The translations under genes and the position numbers were made by a program. Under the pieces are notes generated by a model. The model saw nothing but the letters and a program-made list of their open reading frames with translations. It was not told the origin of the DNA and did not search any database. This document shows positions 1 through 6,800 of a stretch of DNA of 48,579 nt, piece by piece (the first letter of the stretch is position 1; each line of letters opens with the position of its first letter). This DNA comes from Paracoccaceae bacterium (GTDB lineage Bacteria; Pseudomonadota; Alphaproteobacteria; Rhodobacterales; Rhodobacteraceae), in contig JAHYIZ010000020.1 in NCBI GenBank assembly GCA_019429405.1, positions 1 through 48,579 on the forward strand. The letters are read 5' to 3'.

Positions 1-197
1 TCATTGGCCTGTTCAAAACCGAGGTGATCAACCAGATCGGCCCCTGGAAATCGATGCGCGAGGTCGAATGGGAAACCCTCAAATGGGTCGACTGGTATAA
101 CAATCGCCGCCTTCTCGGCCCCATCGGCTACGTCCCGCCCGCAGAAGCAGAGGAGGCCTTCTATGCAAACCTGAACTCACTCGATATGGTCGCCTAG
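1..197 (+). CDS. IS3-family transposase OrfB, C-terminal part only
   Basis: This frame (codons from base 3, stop TAG at 195-197) is the last 64 residues of the DDE (rve) transposase of an IS3-family element. Recognisable parts are the KTEVI segment, the WVDWYNNRR segment near the third acidic catalytic region, and the PPAEAEEAFYA tail typical of OrfB. The 5' part lies before the window, so intactness is unknown. It is part of the element inserted into the recombinase gene that follows. Confidence 0.85.
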   Translation, partial: IGLFKTEVINQIGPWKSMREVEWETLKWVDWYNNRRLLGPIGYVPPAEAEEAFYANLNSLDMVA

Positions 198-238
198 TCG
201 TTGAACAAATCACCCTCCGGTAAACCCGGGGCGGTTCA
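1..238 (+). mobile_element. Right end of an IS3-family insertion sequence
   Basis: The window opens inside an insertion sequence. It encodes the C-terminus of an IS3-type OrfB transposase and ends in a GC-rich terminal sequence. The last bases, 219-238, are the reverse complement of TGAACCGCCCCGGGTTTACC, which I recall as a typical IS3-family (IS51/IS407-like) terminal inverted repeat ending in TG/CA. The right boundary is placed at 238 because the recombinase reading frame resumes directly after it. The left end lies outside the window, so the target duplication cannot be checked. Confidence 0.8.
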
Positions 239-746
239 GTTCTTCTTCCTCGCCCGGTACACGGGCCAGCGCGTCTCAGACATCGTTCGGCTGAGCCCGA
301 ACCACATCGAGGACGACTGCTTCCACCTGACGCAGAAGAAGAGCGGCGCGCAGCCATGGTGCCCGATCTTCCCCGAGCTGCAGAAGGAGATGGCCACTTG
401 GGAGCGGCGTCCAGGACCCTTCCTGCTGCAGGAAGATGGCAAGAGCGCTGGGCGGCCATTCACCACCAACCAGCTGTGGAAGGTTTTCGACCGGAAGCGA
501 GCCAAGCACCCGATTCTCGAGGGGGCGGTGATGCACGGCCTCCGCGCGAACGCGACCATCCACCTGCGGCGCGGTGGTTACTCACATGGGCAGATCGGCG
601 ACATGGTCGGCATGTCGCTCGAGATCGTCGAGCACTACTGCCGACACGAGGACAAGAAGGTCAGCGCCCAGCATGTCTTGAAGGAGGAACGCGAGAAACG
701 GCAATCCGAAATTGTAAAACCACTGGAAAATGGAAACAGAAAGTGA
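239..746 (+). pseudogene. Tyrosine recombinase (phage-type integrase), 5' part removed by the IS
   Basis: About 168 residues of a tyrosine recombinase catalytic domain are left. The first catalytic Arg is in ARYTGQRVSD, the HxxR box is HGLRANA, and the tyrosine nucleophile is in VEHYCRHED. The usual LGH motif reads VGMS, a variant common in alphaproteobacterial phage integrases. The core-binding N-terminal half is missing because the IS3-family element ends directly before the first native codon. The frame can be opened from a TTG at 201 inside the IS end, but the first 13 codons would be IS-derived. The gene stops about 37 bases from the 3' end of ssrA and is probably the remnant of an island that used ssrA as attachment site (inference). 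Confidence 0.8.
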
Positions 747-782
747 CGGAAAATCAGCTTATTAAGGGCTGGAAAATAGAGT

Positions 783-1098
783 GCAGGCTTCTGTTGCCAG
801 GTGCCTGCGGACCCCGCCTTACGCTGCTAGGCGCAAGGGCTTAGTTTCGGCGACCCGAACTGCTTACGCAGCAAGAGCCATTGCCGGAGCACGGTTGTCA
901 TTGGCAACTGTACTTTTGCACCGATAACGGTGGTAGCTCACCGAGACAAAGCATAACCCCTTTAGACGTTCGTCGATCCTGTTTCGGCCCCATTTGCCCC
1001 CAATGAGGGAGTGGTTGGTGGAGCCGCCGGGTACCGCCCCCGGGTCCGATCCGCGTATTACGAGCGCGTTTATGTCCATAGTCCGGGTTGCCCCGAAC
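783..1098 (-). ncRNA. ssrA: Two-piece (circularly permuted) tmRNA, ssrA
   Basis: tmRNA rescues stalled ribosomes by adding a degradation tag. Read on the minus strand, the acceptor piece comes first and ends in GGCGGCTCCACCA with an encoded CCA (bases 1018-1016). A T-arm-like CCGGG/CCCGG stem lies just before it. After a 24-base spacer (1015-992) the coding piece begins GGGGCCGAAACAGGATCGACG at 991, matching the tRNA-like 5' end of tmRNAs. GGGGCCG pairs with CGGCTCC, which gives the G3-U70 wobble that alanyl-tRNA synthetase needs. The tag frame ANDNRAPAMALAA lies at 905-864. The 3' end is uncertain: I place it at the hairpin GCAGGC/GCCTGC (804-809 and 783-788), followed on the minus strand by a short T-rich run. 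The permuted arrangement is known for alphaproteobacteria. Confidence 0.93.
864..905 (-). other. tmRNA proteolysis-tag reading frame
   Basis: This is the resume frame of ssrA on the minus strand: GCC at 905-903 through TAA at 866-864. It encodes ANDNRAPAMALAA. The AND start and the ALAA end are hallmarks of SsrA tags read by ClpXP and the adaptor SspB. It has no start codon because translation resumes from the tmRNA. Confidence 0.95.
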
Positions 1099-1104
1099 GG
1101 GATC

Positions 1105-1133
1105 AATATAGGGCGCGGCTGGGGCGGCCGCAA
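1105..1133 (-). promoter_or_regulatory. Sigma-70-type promoter of ssrA
   Basis: On the minus strand TTGCGG (1133-1128) and TATATT (1110-1105) are separated by exactly 17 bases. Transcription would start near 1098, just ahead of the acceptor piece. The near-consensus -10 box fits a highly expressed stable RNA. Confidence 0.75.
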
Positions 1134-1230
1134 GCGAGCTTGTCACTGCGGATTTTTCTTTCCCAAAAGGCGGGGTGTGGCGTAGCGTCACGTCAGTCAC
1201 GCGGAAGTGAATTCAAGGAGGAGATTTGAC

Positions 1231-2244
1231 ATGACCGCTCGAATCAATACCACCGTGTATCGCGGCACGGCGCTGTTGGCCGGGGCGCTGGCGCTGATCT
1301 TGGGTCTTTTTGCATCGACCCTTGCGGCGACGGCGCAGAGCCTGCCGGAATGCAACTACAGCTACCCCTCGGGGCAGGCAGAATACAGTTGTTCGTGCCC
1401 TGCGGGCCGTAGCGACGGCTCAATCTGGGGCACCGGGCTTTACACGTCAGACAGCGACCTGTGCACTGCGGCCACGCACGCGGGCATGATCGGCAAGGCC
1501 GGGGGCGATATTCGCGCCGTGTTGCAGCCGGGGCAGGGGCGATACCCCTCGACCACGCAAAACGGAATCACCTCGTCTGAATGGGGTTCGTATTCGGAAA
1601 GCGTCGAGTTCTATCTGCCGGGGCAGGCGATCGTGCAGCGGTTGCCGGGGTGCGACTATTACTTCCCCTCGGATGCCTCGCAATACGCTTGCACCTGCAC
1701 GCCGGATGACTTTGACGGCTCGCTCTGGGGCAGCGGAATTTACACTTCCGACAGCAACCTGTGCACCGCCGCGCGGCACGCAGGCGCTGTCGGCCCCGGC
1801 GGAGGCGACATTCTGGCCGTGGCACGACCGGGGCAGGAACGTTACCCCTCGACGACGCAGAACGGGATCACCTCGAGCGACTGGGGCTCCTATTCCTCGT
1901 CCATCGAATTTGTGGTGGACGGGCCTTCCGTGCCGGTGCCGGTGCCGACCGCCGCAGGCCCGGCTTGCGGCAAGTTCCCGGTCGGCGCTACGACGCATGA
2001 CTGTGTGTGCGCGGCACCTGGTGCGGCCGCTGGCCCGGTCTGGGGTTCAAACCCCTATGTCACCGACAGCGACATCTGCGAGGCGGCGCGCCACGCGGGC
2101 GTTATTGCTGCAAGCGGTGGCGCGGTGCGCCTGTTCGGCCTGCCCGGACTTGAACACTACGCAGGCAGCGCGCGCAACGGCGTTACCAGCTACGACTGGG
2201 GCAGCTATGGCGCCTCGTTCAGCTTTGACGGCAACCTGCGCTGA
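1231..2244 (+). CDS. Secreted protein with three LCCL domains
   Basis: The protein has 337 residues. A signal peptide covers residues 1-36, with cleavage likely after ATAQ. Three LCCL domains follow at about 41-128, 141-228 and 246-332. Each carries the family pattern: a cysteine-rich start (C, then CxC), WGxxxYxxDSxxC, AAxHAG, a GG before the next strand, Y near PSTTQNG, and WGSY before the final beta strand. Each repeat has four cysteines, which suggests disulfides in the periplasm or outside the cell. LCCL domains are best known from animal proteins (Limulus factor C, cochlin); their bacterial role is not established. The ATG at 1231 is chosen because AAGGAGGAG (1215-1223) sits just upstream; an in-frame GTG at 1207 would overlap that site. 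A proline-rich linker lies before repeat three. Confidence 0.85.
   Translation: MTARINTTVYRGTALLAGALALILGLFASTLAATAQSLPECNYSYPSGQAEYSCSCPAGRSDGSIWGTGLYTSDSDLCTAATHAGMIGKAGGDIRAVLQPGQGRYPSTTQNGITSSEWGSYSESVEFYLPGQAIVQRLPGCDYYFPSDASQYACTCTPDDFDGSLWGSGIYTSDSNLCTAARHAGAVGPGGGDILAVARPGQERYPSTTQNGITSSDWGSYSSSIEFVVDGPSVPVPVPTAAGPACGKFPVGATTHDCVCAAPGAAAGPVWGSNPYVTDSDICEAARHAGVIAASGGAVRLFGLPGLEHYAGSARNGVTSYDWGSYGASFSFDGNLR
1351..2226 (+). repeat. Three tandem LCCL-coding repeats
   Basis: Repeat units lie at about 1351-1614, 1651-1914 and 1966-2226. Units one and two are exactly 300 bases apart and still share long near-identical DNA, for example around 1541-1590 and 1841-1890. This points to a fairly recent internal duplication. 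Unit three has diverged much more. Confidence 0.85.
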
Positions 2245-2324
2245 GTTGAGGCTGGGCGGGTGGGGCGGCGGCCCCCCACCCCGCGGCTCGGCGCGCGAGA
2301 GCGGACCGGATGACATGACGCAAC

Positions 2325-2360
2325 ACGCCCGGCAGGAATACCGCCGGGCGTCTTCATTTT
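2325..2360. terminator. Hairpin terminator between convergent genes
   Basis: ACGCCCGGC (2325-2333) and GCCGGGCGT (2343-2351) form a perfect 9-bp stem with a 9-base loop, followed on the plus strand by cttcatttt. It lies between the stop codons of the LCCL gene and the leftward binding-protein gene. A second GC-rich stem-loop without a T-run lies at about 2257-2285. Confidence 0.7.
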
Positions 2361-2375
2361 GCGCAGCAGACGGGT

Positions 2376-3425
2376 TCAGAAACCCGCCTTGATCTGTTCG
2401 AACTCAGCCAGTTGCCGCTCGCGCAGGGCAGGGTCGTTCGGGGTCTGCGCGAGAATTGGCGCGTTGATATCGCTCAGGCCAGCAATTTCGCGGTCTTCTT
2501 CAGACACCAGCGCCATTGCACGGGTGTTGGTGTGACCATATCCGATCGCGTCAAGCAGTTCGGGGCCTGCCTCGGGGCGCAGCCACGAGTTGACAAAGTC
2601 ATAGACCTTGTCTTCGCTGCCCGGCCCGTTCTTGAGGTTGACCAAGCCGCAGAACCAGCTTGACGAACCTTCTACGGCTTCGCGCTGGAAGGCGACCGGG
2701 TAGTCGTCATCCTGCAAATAGGCCACGCCGTCGTTCCATGACCAGGCCACCAGCACCTCGCCCGAAGCCATGATCTGGCTCATCTCGGCGGGGTCGGCCC
2801 AGTAGCTGGCGACGTTCTTGTGTGCTTGGCGCAACCATGCGGCGGCGGCCTTGAACTGGTCATCGGAAATCTCGGTCCAGTCGGTGACGCCGGTGGCCAG
2901 ATAGGCCAAAGCCCAGACGTCATCGGAACTGTCGGGCAGCGAGGTGCGGCCCTGATATTTCGGGTTCAGGAACACCTGCAGGCTGGCGACATCCTCGGTG
3001 GGCACCAGATCGGGGTTATAGGCCACCGCCGTCGCGCCCCAGTCGGTGGGAATGTACCACACCCCGGTATTGTCCACGAAAATCGGCGAGTCGAGAAATT
3101 CGGGGTCGATATTGGCAAATTCAGGGATGCGGGAAACATCCCATGGCTCGATCAGCCCGGCGTCGCGGTATTTCGAAACCATTTGCGAACAGGGGTGCGC
3201 GACATCGGCGCGAAACCCCGAGGCGATCTTCTGGTAGGCCTCGTCATCATCGCCGTAGAACGAATAGCTCGGGGCCTGCCCGTGTTTTTCGACGTAACTG
3301 GCGAACAGGCCCGGCTCTTCAAACCCGGCCCAGTCGAATACCAGCAGTTGCGGATCGGCGGCACCGGCGGGAATGGCGAAGGCAAAGGTGGCCACAGAGG
3401 CCAGCAGGAGCGAGGTGGTCTTCAT
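2376..3425 (-). CDS. Periplasmic substrate-binding protein, PotD/PotF-like
   Basis: This 349-residue protein looks like the type 2 periplasmic binding proteins of ABC importers for polyamines and related solutes. A signal peptide (about 1-23, ending AFAIPAGAA) is followed by LLVFDWAGFEEPGLF, the typical opening strand of this family. The conserved YIPTDWGATAVAYN segment near the middle and AVEGSSSWFCGLV near the domain crossover also fit. Substrate cannot be told. The ATG at 3425 is preceded on the minus strand by GGAAAGGA and is the start that leaves a clean signal peptide. No permease or ATPase genes lie beside it, so its transporter partner must be encoded elsewhere. Confidence 0.8.
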   Translation of the reverse strand: MKTTSLLLASVATFAFAIPAGAADPQLLVFDWAGFEEPGLFASYVEKHGQAPSYSFYGDDDEAYQKIASGFRADVAHPCSQMVSKYRDAGLIEPWDVSRIPEFANIDPEFLDSPIFVDNTGVWYIPTDWGATAVAYNPDLVPTEDVASLQVFLNPKYQGRTSLPDSSDDVWALAYLATGVTDWTEISDDQFKAAAAWLRQAHKNVASYWADPAEMSQIMASGEVLVAWSWNDGVAYLQDDDYPVAFQREAVEGSSSWFCGLVNLKNGPGSEDKVYDFVNSWLRPEAGPELLDAIGYGHTNTRAMALVSEEDREIAGLSDINAPILAQTPNDPALRERQLAEFEQIKAGF

Positions 3426-3460
3426 CGGCGTCCTTTCCGGTTTTGGGTGAATGGCGCGTA

Positions 3461-3489
3461 ACGCTAGCGCTTGCTCGCCCGGCATGCAA
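3461..3489 (-). promoter_or_regulatory. Candidate promoter of the binding-protein gene
   Basis: On the minus strand TTGCAT (3489-3484) and TAGCGT (3466-3461) are separated by 17 bases. The gcTAGnnT form of the -10 box recurs upstream of bamA in this window, which supports it as a local promoter style. It lies 36 bases before the ATG. Confidence 0.45.
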
Positions 3490-3602
3490 AGTGAAAAAGA
3501 GGGGTGGGAAAGCAGCGGATCGCGGGGCTTGACCCTGCGCATAGGACGGGGCCAGATGCCGCGCGGTGCCACCCAGGCACCTTTGCCCTGCGCGAGGATA
3601 CC

Positions 3603-4838
3603 ATGACTCTGCCCGCCCTTGATCTGCGCCATGTGCGCGCGCAATTCCCGGCCTTTTCGCAGCCCGGTCTGGCTGACCAGGCGTTTTTTGAGAATGCGGG
3701 CGGGTCTTACGCCTGTGTGCAGGTCATCGACCGGCTGACCCGGTTTTACCGTGCGCGCAAGGTGCAGCCTTATGCGCCCTACGCGGCCGCCCAGGCCGGG
3801 GGGGCCGAAATGGATGAGGCGCGCGCGCGGCTGGCGGCGATGATGGGGGTGGCGGAAGATGAGCTGAGCTTTGGCCCTTCAACCTCGGCCAATACCTATG
3901 TGCTTGCGCAGGCGTTTCGGCGCGCGCTGAGGCCCGGCGAGGCGGTGGTGGTGACCAATCAGGACCACGAGGCCAACTCCGGCCCGTGGCGGCGGCTGGC
4001 CGAAGAGGGCGTTGAGCTGCGCGAATGGACGATCGACCCGGCCACCGGGCACCTCGACCCGGCGCGGCTGGCGCCGCTATTGGCCGACGGGCGGGTGCGG
4101 CTGGTGGCCTTTCCACACTGCTCGAATGTGGTGGGCGAGATCAACCCGGTCGCCGAGATCGTGGCGATGGCGCATGCGGCGGGGGCTGTGACTTGCGTTG
4201 ATGGCGTCAGCTATGCGCCGCACGGGCTGCCAAATGTGGCGGCACTTGGCGCCGACATTTATCTTTTCTCAGCCTACAAGGTTTTTGGCCCGCATCAGGG
4301 CATCATGGTGATCCGCAGGGCCTTGGGCGCGTGGCTGCCCAACCAGGGTCACTGGTTCAACGGCGATGTGCTCTACAAGCGCTTCACCCCTGCGGGGCCG
4401 GACCACGCGCAAGTGGCGGCCTCGGCCGGGATCGCGGACTATTTCGATGCCCTGCACGCCCACCATTTCGCGCCCGAGCCAGACGTGGCCAAGCGCGCGG
4501 AAGCGGTGCATGATCTGATGCGCGCGCATGAGGTAGCGGTGATGGCGCCGCTGCTCGATTTTCTGGCGAACCGCAATGACCTGCGCCTGATCGGGCCGCG
4601 CGACGCGGCGCGCCGCGCGCCCACCGTCGCGGTGGCGCTGGGGCGCGCGGCCGAGCCGGTTGCGGCGGAGCTGGCGCGCGAGGGCATCAACTGCTGGGCG
4701 GGTGATTTTTATGCGCGCCGCCCGCTCGAAGCGATGGGGGTTGACCTGGGCCAGGGGGTATTGCGGCTTTCGGCGGTGCATTACACCAGCGCTGAAGACG
4801 TAGCGCGGCTGATCGCGGCGCTGGAGCGCGTCTTGTGA
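3603..4838 (+). CDS. Class V aminotransferase / cysteine desulfurase-like protein
   Basis: This is a 411-residue PLP enzyme of the NifS/CsdA fold. Seen directly: an ENAGGSY start segment, TNQDHEANSGPW near residue 120, the cofactor-binding DGVSYAPHG, and the Schiff-base lysine in SAYKVFGPHQG. The C-terminus ends with the small domain and LRLSAVHYTSAEDVARLI. Bona fide desulfurases carry a catalytic cysteine on a C-terminal loop; I see only INCWAGDFY there, so desulfurase activity on free cysteine is uncertain. No suf or isc genes flank it, so it is probably not the housekeeping Fe-S desulfurase. The ATG at 3603 follows GAGGA; the frame is open further upstream but without a convincing start. 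Confidence 0.75.
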   Translation: MTLPALDLRHVRAQFPAFSQPGLADQAFFENAGGSYACVQVIDRLTRFYRARKVQPYAPYAAAQAGGAEMDEARARLAAMMGVAEDELSFGPSTSANTYVLAQAFRRALRPGEAVVVTNQDHEANSGPWRRLAEEGVELREWTIDPATGHLDPARLAPLLADGRVRLVAFPHCSNVVGEINPVAEIVAMAHAAGAVTCVDGVSYAPHGLPNVAALGADIYLFSAYKVFGPHQGIMVIRRALGAWLPNQGHWFNGDVLYKRFTPAGPDHAQVAASAGIADYFDALHAHHFAPEPDVAKRAEAVHDLMRAHEVAVMAPLLDFLANRNDLRLIGPRDAARRAPTVAVALGRAAEPVAAELAREGINCWAGDFYARRPLEAMGVDLGQGVLRLSAVHYTSAEDVARLIAALERVL

Positions 4839-4847
4839 GGGCAGCGG

Positions 4848-4878
4848 CCTCCGGCGGGGGTATTTGACGCGAAGGAGA
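4848..4878. repeat. Rhodobacterales intergenic repeat, copy 1
   Basis: The sequence cctccggcgggggtattt followed by gacgcgaaggag lies directly before the photolyase start, and its last bases supply that gene's ribosome binding site. Copies with the same core occur at 29651-29677 and 38941-38970. From memory, this motif is very common between genes in Rhodobacterales. Its function is not known to me. Confidence 0.6.
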
Positions 4879-4885
4879 CATTGGC

Positions 4886-6292
4886 ATGAGCAGGGGCGGA
4901 CCCGCACTGGTCTGGTTGCGCCGCGATCTGCGGCTGGCCGATAACCCGGCGCTGCATGCGGCGGCGCTGGGCGGGCGGCCTGTGGTGTGCCTGTTCGTGC
5001 TCGACCCCGAGACCGAGCGTATCGGCGCTGCCGCGCGCTGGCGGCTGGGGCAGGGGCTTGCGGCACTGTCGGCGGCGCTGGAGGCGCGCGGACAGCGGTT
5101 GATCTTGCGGCGGGGCGAGGCGCTGGCGACCTTGCGCGCGGTGCTGGCGGAAACCGGCGCGCGCGAGCTGCATTGGGGGCGGCTTTACACGCCCGCCGAG
5201 ATTGCGCGCGACCGAGCGGTAAAGGCGGCGTTGCGGGCCGAAGGTGTCGTGGTGCAGAGTTACGCGGGCGCGCTTTTGGCCGAGCCGTGGCAGGTGGCGA
5301 CCGGGGCGGGGGGGCCCTATCGGGTCTATACTCCGTTCTGGCGGGCGATTGCCGCGGGCGGTGTTGCACCGCCACTGGCGGCGCCATCCGCGCTGGGTGC
5401 GCCTGCGGCATGGCCCGCGAGCGAGAGCCTTGCGGACTGGCGCCTTGGTGCTGGTGTGGCGCGCGGCGGCGCGGTGTTGGCGCGCCATGCGCGGGTGGGC
5501 GAGCAGGCCGCCGCTGCGCGGATGGCGGCGTTTCTGGCGGCGGCGGTGGCCGACTATGCAACCGCGCGCGATTTTCCGGCGCAAGCGGGCACCTCGGGGC
5601 TTTCAGAGCATCTGGCGCTGGGCGAAATTGGCGTGCGGCAGGTTTGGCACGCGGCGCTGAGGGCGTTGCACGAGGGCGCGGCGGGGGCCGAACAGTTCTT
5701 GCGCGAGTTGGTCTGGCGCGAGTTTGCGGCGCATCTGATGTATCATTTTCCCGACCTTGCCAGCCGCGCGTGGCGCCCTGGGTGGGAGGCTTTTGCGTGG
5801 CGCGGTGACAGTGCCGATGCCGAGGCATGGCGGCGCGGGCAGACCGGCGAACCCATGGTCGATGCCGCGATGCGCGAGCTTTATGCGACCGGGCGCATGC
5901 ACAACCGCGCGCGGATGCTGGCGGCAAGCTATCTGACCAAGCATCTTTTGACCGACTGGCGCGTGGGGCTGGCGTGGTTCGCCGAATGCCTGACCGATTG
6001 GGATGCGGCCTCAAACGCGATGGGCTGGCAATGGGTGGCGGGCTGCGGCCCCGATGCGGCGCCGTATTTTCGCGTCTTCAACCCCGCGACGCAGGCTGGC
6101 AGGTTCGACCCCGATGGCAGCTATCGCCGCTTTTGGCTCGATCCGGGGCAGGCGGGGGCCGAGGCCTTTCTGGCGGCGGTGCCGCCCGGCTGGCGGATCG
6201 GGGCCACGACGCCGCGCCTTGATCCGCTGATCGATCTGGCGCAGGGGCGGGCGCGGGCGCTTGCTGCACTCGGAGCGATGACTGCGCGCTGA
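4886..6292 (+). CDS. phrB: Deoxyribodipyrimidine photo-lyase
   Basis: Photolyase uses blue light to split cyclobutane pyrimidine dimers in DNA. The 468-residue protein opens with LVWLRRDLRLADNPAL, the start of the antenna-binding N-terminal domain. The C-terminal FAD domain shows MVDAAMRELYATGRMHNRARM, cut by the conserved R and N residues, then LTDWDAASNAMGWQWVAGC and PYFRVFNP, all family signatures. Length matches class I CPD photolyases. It is the first gene of a rightward group with trgA, trgB and cysK. The ATG at 4886 follows GAAGGAGA. A blue-light receptor role (cryptochrome) cannot be excluded from sequence, but the FAD-domain motifs fit repair enzymes well. Confidence 0.93.
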   Translation: MSRGGPALVWLRRDLRLADNPALHAAALGGRPVVCLFVLDPETERIGAAARWRLGQGLAALSAALEARGQRLILRRGEALATLRAVLAETGARELHWGRLYTPAEIARDRAVKAALRAEGVVVQSYAGALLAEPWQVATGAGGPYRVYTPFWRAIAAGGVAPPLAAPSALGAPAAWPASESLADWRLGAGVARGGAVLARHARVGEQAAAARMAAFLAAAVADYATARDFPAQAGTSGLSEHLALGEIGVRQVWHAALRALHEGAAGAEQFLRELVWREFAAHLMYHFPDLASRAWRPGWEAFAWRGDSADAEAWRRGQTGEPMVDAAMRELYATGRMHNRARMLAASYLTKHLLTDWRVGLAWFAECLTDWDAASNAMGWQWVAGCGPDAAPYFRVFNPATQAGRFDPDGSYRRFWLDPGQAGAEAFLAAVPPGWRIGATTPRLDPLIDLAQGRARALAALGAMTAR

Positions 6293-6359
6293 CCCCCTTG
6301 CGCCGCGCGCCCCTCTCGGGGAAACTGCCGCCGATCGCACCAAACAGGGCCAGACCGCC

Positions 6360-6800
6360 ATGCCGACCGCCGCCAAGCTTTTTGCTGCCCTGTTCATGGC
6401 GCTGACCGGCGCCGCGACGGTCTGGCTCGTCAGGGCAGGCGAGCCGGGCCTGCGCACCACGATCATTGCCTTTTCGGTGACGGTGCCGGTGGCGGCGTTC
6501 ATGGGCTGGCGCGAATGCGGCTCGCGGGCGGGGCGGGGCTATGGTTCGGCGATGCTGGCGGGGATTCGCGCCATGATTTACATGGTGATCGGCGCGCTTG
6601 TGGTGCTGGCGATCCTGCAGATGTTCAAGCTCGCCTGGTCGCGCCATTATGATGCCCCGACCGAGGCAGTGGTCGATATCGTAGCCCTCGCGCTTGGCTT
6701 TGGCGCTTCGTTGATGCAGGTGCCTGCGGCCACGGCGCTGGTAGCGGGCGCCCTGGTGACCGGCATCATGGCCGAATGGGCCTCGCGGCGATGGCGCTGA
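6360..6800 (+). CDS. trgA: TrgA-like integral membrane protein
   Basis: This 146-residue hydrophobic protein has about four membrane segments (around 5-27, 32-50, 70-95 and 112-140) and no recognisable catalytic motif. I call it TrgA because it directly precedes a TrgB-like NUDIX protein and cysK. This is the order reported at a tellurite-resistance locus of Rhodobacter sphaeroides (trgA, trgB, cysK), and its size and topology fit. The mechanism in tellurite resistance is unresolved. Its TGA overlaps the next ATG (TGATG), so the two are probably translated together. Confidence 0.75.
   Translation: MPTAAKLFAALFMALTGAATVWLVRAGEPGLRTTIIAFSVTVPVAAFMGWRECGSRAGRGYGSAMLAGIRAMIYMVIGALVVLAILQMFKLAWSRHYDAPTEAVVDIVALALGFGASLMQVPAATALVAGALVTGIMAEWASRRWR

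Noticed and set aside
1020-1055. GC-rich hairpin around ccgggtaccgcccccggg as a terminator
   Set aside because: It is the T-arm and acceptor region of the tmRNA and has no T-run.
864-1133. An 89-codon minus-strand protein ending ANDNRAPAMALAA
   Set aside because: The frame only crosses the tmRNA; its final 13 codons are the tag template, not a protein gene.
4269-6014. A 581-codon open frame antisense to the photolyase and aminotransferase genes
   Set aside because: Pro/Arg/Ala-rich composition without domains; a GC-driven shadow of two clear genes.
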